Shown: in pieces, positions 57,896-64,000 of the stretch
Layout: each line of letters begins with the position of its first letter
Position numbering within the stretch: position 1 is the first letter of the stretch
Position numbers and translations under genes: made by a program
The notes under the pieces: model-generated
The model's input: the letters and a program-made list of their open reading frames with translations, nothing else
Databases searched by the model: none
What the model was told of the DNA's origin: nothing
Origin: Podocnemis expansa
Taxonomy: Eukaryota > Chordata > Testudines > Podocnemididae
DNA length: 64,000 bases
Assembly: GCA_007922195.1 (NCBI GenBank)
Contig: ML682088.1
Coordinates: 4,473,080 to 4,537,079, forward strand
Direction of reading: 5' to 3'

Positions 57896-58912
57896 CAGGG
57901 GTGGCCAAACTTATGGAACTCAAGAGCTGCACAAGTCAATTATTAAACCTTCGAGAGCCACACTAAGGCATATAACCACATATTTTTACCTACTCCAAAA
58001 TTACTAAGCTTAAAATTCATTGCATATTTTAACTTTATTGTAAAAACAGGACAAATATTGATCCTACTAACATCAGTTTCTAATAATTACTTAAGGTTAC
58101 CATTAAAACTAGATGTAGAACACTGCAGGCTTTTGGCAAGTTTTTTTAAATCTGGGCAGGAACTTGTCAATGCAGTAGGTAAAAACTCTGTCAGATGCTG
58201 ATCTCTAAGTATTGCACAATGTTTAGAATGTCATTGTGGAATACAATGCTTCACAGCAGTAAGTTGTGCCAAAAACTGAAAGTAATCTACATTGTTTTAA
58301 ACTTTTCTCCTTTGTATTTTCGTTTCTCAGTATTCCACATCATGTTTAGGACTTGTAAAACATGATTTTATTGTAACAACGAGTAAGCTGCATTAGGCCC
58401 TATGAGAAAATCTAAACATGCCAGGGCTTCTCCAACCATGCTGCGCTTCCCTCCCCAACCCCTGTTGCCGCTTCCCTGCAGTCTCTTACCATGCTGCTCC
58501 TTCTCTGCTCTCCCTGACCATGCCACACTTCTGCCCAACCTTGACCATACTGCCCTTCCCTGCCAGTTCTGATCATGCTGCCCCTTCCCTGCAGTCTCCA
58601 ACTACGCTGCCTTTCCCTGCCAGCAGTGACCATCCCCTGCTTCCCTGCCAGCTCTAACGACACTGTCCCTTCCCTGCCAGCTCTCGCCACACTGCGACTC
58701 TCACCACACTGCCTTTCCCTGCCAGCGGTGACCATCCCCTGCTTCCCTGCCCGCTCTTACCATGCCACCGCCTATCTGCAGTCCCCGACTGTTGCACACT
58801 TATCGTCCCCGTCTCCCACCACGCCACCCTTCCCTGCTGTGCTCTTCAGGGAGAGGCAATTTTTCTTGGAAGAGCCGCATGCGGCTCACGGGCCGCAGTT
58901 TGGCCACACCTG
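57896..58912. mobile_element. hAT-like non-autonomous element of about 1 kb
   Basis: The left end caggggtggccaaac and the inverse of the right end (caggtgtggccaaac) are terminal inverted repeats. Further inward lie gagctgcacaagtc on the left and agccgcatgcggctc on the right. The flanks acactgcg and cactacag share only part of an 8-base duplication, so it is decayed or shifted. The left half is AT-rich, and the right half is a C-rich minisatellite. No transposase is encoded; the frames in the minisatellite are compositional. Confidence 0.75.
58432..58850. repeat. Imperfect C-rich minisatellite
   Basis: Recurring words cttccctgccagctct, gaccatgctgccc and gaccatcccctgcttccctg alternate in units of roughly 30-60 bases from 58,432 to about 58,850. 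Two nearly identical longer blocks lie at about 58,610-58,650 and 58,708-58,752. It sits inside the hAT-like element. Confidence 0.75.
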
Positions 58913-59509
58913 CACTACAGCCATACATGGGTGTAGAGGAGACCATGGGAATTCCAAATAGGCTGCAGGATGACTCCAGGATAACCTCTCAAATGACATA
59001 GAAACTACAGAGTAATTGGTTCCTATAAGATAAATGCAAGTCACATTTTTATGGGCATTGCTGCTACTCGCACTATCAGTAAAAACAGCTTAATCATGAT
59101 TTTTACTCTTTGCACAAATCAGCTATTGCAGCCATTGCTCACAGAGAGACTGAAGCTTAGCTGCTATCATAGAACAGAGCTTCCATTTCTCTACATCTTT
59201 TGCAGATGGAAGGACCATGGCACCTACTACAGATGGCCACCTAGCCTAGTGGCCTAATACATATAGCTATTGTTTCCAGTAGGTCTGAAGCCAGGCTACT
59301 CTCAAGAATGGTCATACTTGCTCTGATTAATGTTTCATCTCTAAACTAATGAATGAAAGTGGCAAATACCAAATGCTTCAGAAGTAATGAGCAGAACAGG
59401 GCCATTGTTGAGTGATCCATCCCTTATCTTCTTCCAGCTTCTTGCAGTCAGAGGCTCAGGACGTTCAAAGCATCGTGCTACATCCCTGACTGTCTTGGGT
59501 ACTACCTAT
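58913..59509. other. Nothing recognised
   Basis: Average-composition spacer to the right of the hAT-like element. Confidence 0.3.
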
Positions 59510-59750
59510 TGATGGACCTAGCCTCCATGAACTTACTGAATGCTTTTGTGAATGCAGTTATGCTTTTGGCCTTCAAAAATGACCCATAGAAACAAGTTCC
59601 ACAGGCTGACTGTGCGTTCTGTAAAGTACTCCTCTCAATGAATCACTGTGATCATCAAGTCTTACCTCCTGTATAATAGACCATAGAATTTCAACCAGTC
59701 ACCCCTCTGTTGAGCACAATGGGTGTTAATAGGATCAGAAAAAAGACCAA
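59510..59750. repeat. Old CR1/L3-type LINE fragments
   Basis: The word acaagttccacaggctgact followed by gtgcgttctgtaaagtact (about 59,594-59,630) is typical of a CR1/L3 3' region. It is followed by gatcatcaagtcttacctcc, tgtataatagaccatagaat and ttcaaccagtcacccctctg, typical of the CR1 end read in the minus direction. They may be one rearranged copy or two neighbours. Confidence 0.5.
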
Positions 59751-61051
59751 CAGCCTCCTCTTCTTCAGATTCCACATTTTGATTTTCTAGTGGGATCTGG
59801 ACACAAAACAGATTAATAAATGAGCTTCCATTCTGACTTGCAATATTCTAGAAAGATTGCTGGTTGGAACAAGCTCCACTCCTTCCAGTTTACATGTGCT
59901 CAGTTGAGCCTGTCAACCCTGACTTCCTTCTCCTTAAATGTGCTAAAATTCCAACTTAAGAATGTGAGCTTGTGGCCAGAACTTGATCAAGATTGCTTCC
60001 CTGAGCAGGGCTAAATTATCTACTTCTTTATTGGTTTATATGTGCCTTGTCCATGAAGAGTCAGTCATCAACAAGACATGAATGAGAGCTAGCCTGATGA
60101 TTCACAGCTCTGGAGAACATACTACTCCATAATGTCATCTTTGAGCACTCATGAGTACAGTTAGGTTCCCTTACAAAGAGCCTGCTATCTATCCATTTGA
60201 CCTGCCTCTCTAGTCCCACCATCAGACAACTGCTGAATAATCTTAAGGATGATCTCACCAACAGATGTTAGTTCTGGCTCCTAACAAGAATATAGACTGA
60301 TTTGATTAGATTTCAGGATGGAAAACAAGTGGGCTATATAGTCCTATAACCCTTCTTGTAACAGGAGTAGTTGAAATTTCCACTTCTGCTATGCACACAG
60401 CTGGAACTGAACACAGCATGTGGTGTGTCCCTTCTTTCCACAAAATCATATCCTCATTTCCTGTATACAAATCTGATAGAAGGTATACCCTGCTCAGTGG
60501 GTGGGTTGGTCTAAATGTACAGGATGTAGCTAGGATCTAGGATCCCATTTCTGCTTCTGTACTATTGGCTTACGTGTCTCAGTCAGACAGCAAATAAACT
60601 ACCCAACTAAGCCCATACATCCAAAATACTGTTTCTTCAACTGTATGCAATTCTGGCAGACTACCTGGTACTCTCAGGCATTTGATAAGCAAAAGCTAAG
60701 TAGGTTTCACTCAGCTTAGTGAATGAACAAAAAGATTATCAATAGATCCTGTTATATCCTGTCAGCATCAATTGAGAAATAATGCATTTCAGCTCTAAAA
60801 GAATCCTTTTGAAAAAGTAATACAAGGCATAGGAGGGATTCCTTCAAATTATTTGTACTGTTGTAGATGTTTGTTGATTAGAGAGAGAAGGAGATTATTT
60901 CATTCATTTTATTTCAATAAAATGTGAAAAGTGTTTCTAGGTTGCACCAAGGGAAAAGGCTCATACAGAAGTAAAGCAATTACTTCATGTAGATGCAGAT
61001 ACTACCAGATTATGGAACAAAAGACAATGATAATAAAATTGTATCCTCATT
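59751..61051. other. Nothing recognised
   Basis: About 1.3 kb without supported features. Short frames only. Confidence 0.3.
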
Positions 61052-61425
61052 GTGATGGGGTGGGAAAATCTCAGTATGGATCAGGCTAGGAAAGAATTAA
61101 CACTATGGTTACTGCTACCCTACAGAGCTAGAGGTGTGAAATGCCAGCTGACACTGACATGCTTTAGCTCTCACCAAGATGGCAGGCTAAATATAGTAGT
61201 GTAGTCACAGTATCATGGGCAGTAGCACAGACTAGCTGCATCTAGTACAAGCACACCTTAAACCTGAGTATATGTACCCATGACATCATTGCTGCTGCCC
61301 CTGCGTACCACAGCTACACTAGTATCTTTAGCATACTAGCTCAATGAAAGCTTGCATGAATGTGTCTGTATGACCTGGGAGTCACACATCTAAGTCATAG
61401 TGGAGACGAAACTTGTGCTTTGGAA
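61052..61425. repeat. Suspected short DNA-transposon-like repeat
   Basis: Starts tgtgatggggtggg, like the GC-rich repeat at 19,990. It contains a pair of words gggcagtagcacagactagc and, inverted, atgctagctc-like gcatactagctcaatgaaag. It ends gtggagacgaaacttgtgct, which looks like a decayed tgtagac-type border. The family is uncertain. Confidence 0.35.
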
Positions 61426-64000
61426 GCCCCACTACACAATAATATGAAATAATAGCAAGCTGGAAGGAATAAAAAGAGAGGAAAGCAGATTTCAGAATGT
61501 AGCTGTTCTTATAGCGGGACTGGAAACAAGGAATTTAGAGGGCAGGCTCAGGAGCACTTAAATGGAAAATCTAGGAGCAGTACAGTCTATCAAGAAGGCT
61601 TGAACTGGATTTGACTTGATGTTGCCTATTATCAGTCCTAATCCTATCTGATGATCCATGTGGGCAAACCCCACGTCCATGTGGACTGCAGTGAGGCACC
61701 AGGTGGATGCAGGGGTCTTATCACATGAGTCAGTCAACAGAGTCAAGACCTACATTTTCATGGTTTCTAGTGTGGAAACATGCATTCTTCATACAATCAG
61801 ATCTGGCAAAACCTGAGAAAAATCTCAAATCTGCAAAAGTAAGGGGGTAATTAAAGATTTTAATTTAAAATTAGATTATTATTCAATTAAGAGAATTATT
61901 TGCCTTGATGAAGCCTTTGCCTAAACTAATACTCCTTCTTTTCTTGCCTGGATTTGAACCCATTCCAACAAATACATTATAGGCCCCATAAAAGCAGAAA
62001 CTAAAGTACAATGCCAAATCTTCAAAAACACTTTGTCTGCAGTAGCTCCCATTAACCAGACCACTTATTTAGGTGTTTAAATTGAAATGGCTGGGAGCTC
62101 AGTTTTTTAGAAAAGTTGGTATCATATTAATAAAGCAGCTTTTCTCTAAGAAGGAGACTTGTTTCTCCTTCCATTATTTTAAAATCAAGAATGTCTGTAT
62201 TTTAGGCTGTTAGAAGACCTCCAGTCATATGAACTATGTAAAATAATGTCCATTTGTGTGGGGACATAAGCGAAGAGATACCATCAGCTCTTCTTTAAGA
62301 AAAGAGTTTAATGACTATATTCTGTGGTTCAATTTCCTCACTGGTATCGGCGGAGATTCTACTCCTACAGGGCAGGCAAAAGACTGGAGGCAAAATATAC
62401 CATGCAAACATGAATTTTTTACCTTTGGGTAGCAGCTTTACACAGGTTAGTTTTGATTTTATTTATTTTTGAACTTGGGGGAGAGGGGAGTCAACACTTT
62501 TGGAAGTGGTTGACATATGGGTACTCAAAGGAATTCTACAGAACCGAAACCCTGACAATGACCCTAATTTCATATCTGTACCTACAGTCATGGCTGAAGG
62601 CATTTTATTCATTCATCAGAATGGACAGATCTCAGAAGGTTCAGTTTGGTTCTGACAGGCATACAGAAGTTCCAGATATACTTATCTCAGCTTGTTTGGC
62701 CCTGGGAGATCAGGCTCAAGTGCAACACTCTCACACTTGTGGTTTCTTATCCTGGTCAAATCCAGAAACTGTAAAGGTACATAAACTTTTTTAAAAGATT
62801 AAATTAACCAAAATTTCCACTTCTCAAAAAAATGGCTCCATATAAGTTGAGTTCTGGACAAAGGCTCTGTTCAGTAGCTATTCCATTCAAAAGGGGTTTT
62901 CTGATCCCTAATTTATCCTCCGTGCCCCCGAGTATCTGTCAAAGACATGGGATAAGCTGTTGTAGCCAACCCCAATCCATATTTATACCAACCCTCTTGC
63001 CAGGCCAGAAGGAATCAGAAGTGAGACAGAAAAAAAAACTAACAGATGTGAAACCTTTACTTCATTCCCTAACATCACCGTTACTGTCATTTTAATATAC
63101 TAGCTCCATTAACGTTAGTCTAATAGCTTACCTTTTTCCCCTCTCTGTTCATGGAAGGAATGATCAACTGGAGGTAGGAAAAACAGGCTAAAAATACCTA
63201 TAGCCCTGAAGATTGAGGCCTTCTGGATAGAATAACAATTAAAGAAGAGTAGACTGGCCTCAGGCTTTTCAACTTTGAGTTGATATAATTTCATTGTTAC
63301 AAAATTTGAAGTTTTTAACTATGGTAATCTCAGATTAAATCTTCAGATGCAATATCTGTTCTGGGTCCAACCACCACCATACTGAACCCATCTTTGCTAC
63401 TGGAGATCTAAAGGGCTACAATCAGGAGACATGCTGTGACCAAAGACCTGTCAGAGAGAAGACGACAGGGGGAATCTCATGTGCTAGCTTAAATCCTTCC
63501 TCTTGAAACAGTCCCAGGAGGCCATGACAGACAATAGTGCCTCATCTCCCAGACCCGCATTTATGGAATCTTGGAAGACTATCCTCTCTGCAAGTTCAGT
63601 CAACAAAGATGTAAACCGACTAAAGAAAATCATGAGACCTCACAGTCTTAACTGCCAACCGCACACAGAGAACTCCCAACAACATATAAAACTTTCACTA
63701 CGAATGCCAACAGAAACTTCATACAGTTCCTATTTAAGACTGACAAATACACAGAAAAGGAAATACACAATGGAAGAAATCTGGGATGTACTGAAACATG
63801 TTGCCATTGACCTTCTAATGGAGTCAGAATTATGCCCCCGTATCAAAGCCTCTATGAATTTTTCACCACTCTAAATTTCACTCAGGCCTTTCCTAATGTT
63901 TCCAAAAAAGATCTGGTTAGTCCATTTTCAGTTAAAACTCCCATCTCCAGATAATTATCTTTGATCTGCTATGCAGTTCAATCATTCCATATGGCTAATG
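61426..64000. other. Right end of window, nothing recognised
   Basis: About 2.6 kb of AT-rich sequence. The 113-codon frame at 62,453-62,794 and the 123-codon frame at 63,503-63,874 on the plus strand lack recognisable domains or splice context. No classified repeat or RNA gene was seen. Confidence 0.3.

Noticed and set aside
58412..58961. Frames of up to 128 codons rich in proline, leucine and serine, or in glycine and arginine on the other strand
   Set aside because: They are translations of the C-rich minisatellite.
63503..63874. A 123-codon plus-strand frame near the right edge
   Set aside because: No recognisable domain, splice signal or promoter context; similar lengths arise by chance in a 64-kb window.
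1..64000. CRISPR arrays, bacterial operons, phage or plasmid features
   Set aside because: The window is vertebrate-type DNA with introns, LINEs and SINEs; no regularly spaced direct repeats or bacterial gene organisation are present.

Overview
The window reads as non-coding vertebrate nuclear DNA, most likely from a turtle or a close reptilian relative. The evidence is the set of mobile elements: several CR1-type LINE copies, a long DIRS-type tyrosine-recombinase retrotransposon, hAT-like short DNA transposons, MIR-like SINE remnants and an isolated retroviral LTR, all set in AT-rich sequence. The turtle assignment is inference from this repeat mix, not from a species marker.

Only one host-gene piece can be supported. 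Positions 543-775 on the minus strand hold the first coding exon of a fatty acyl-CoA reductase, closest by eye to FAR2, with a clean splice acceptor, ATG, Rossmann glycine motif and splice donor. Because the gene runs leftwards, everything to the right lies upstream of its start codon, as a long first intron, 5'-flanking DNA or both. No second exon, tRNA, rRNA or other host gene was recognised in the remaining 63 kb.

Layout: 1-4,800 has the FAR2 exon, hAT-like ends, a G-rich block and two copies of a foldback repeat. 5,700-6,475 is a minus-strand CR1 copy. 7,425-9,090 is a nested G-rich non-autonomous element. 10,279-10,471 is a small hAT-like element with near-perfect target duplications, and 10,921-11,671 is a solo LTR. 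19,395-20,670 holds a second CR1 and a GC-rich repeat. 22,010-22,305 is the 3' end of another LINE. 23,880-24,258 holds a pair of short DNA elements. 26,145-26,914 is a long inverted repeat. 27,357-27,638 is a GC-rich hAT-like element with perfect 8-bp target duplications, followed 25 bp later by a near-complete but decayed DIRS element (27,664-33,395, minus strand). 33,646-36,110 carries MIR-like SINEs. 36,800-49,400 is mostly unrecognised AT-rich DNA with further foldback-repeat copies. 49,470-52,060 may be a decayed DNA transposon. 52,795-54,423 is a plus-strand CR1 interrupted by a small hAT-like insertion. 57,896-58,912 is a 1-kb hAT-like element enclosing a minisatellite. The right end is largely featureless.

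The mobile elements do not form a working system with each other. The DIRS element keeps its complete architecture (terminal inverted repeats, internal complementary region, gag, reverse transcriptase/RNase H, tyrosine recombinase) but all its reading frames are broken. I found no clearly new biological system. The most interesting structures are the DIRS element with its internal complementary region, the 130-bp-arm inverted repeat at 26.1-26.9 kb, and a dispersed foldback repeat whose self-complementary copies each carry a tail on only one side.
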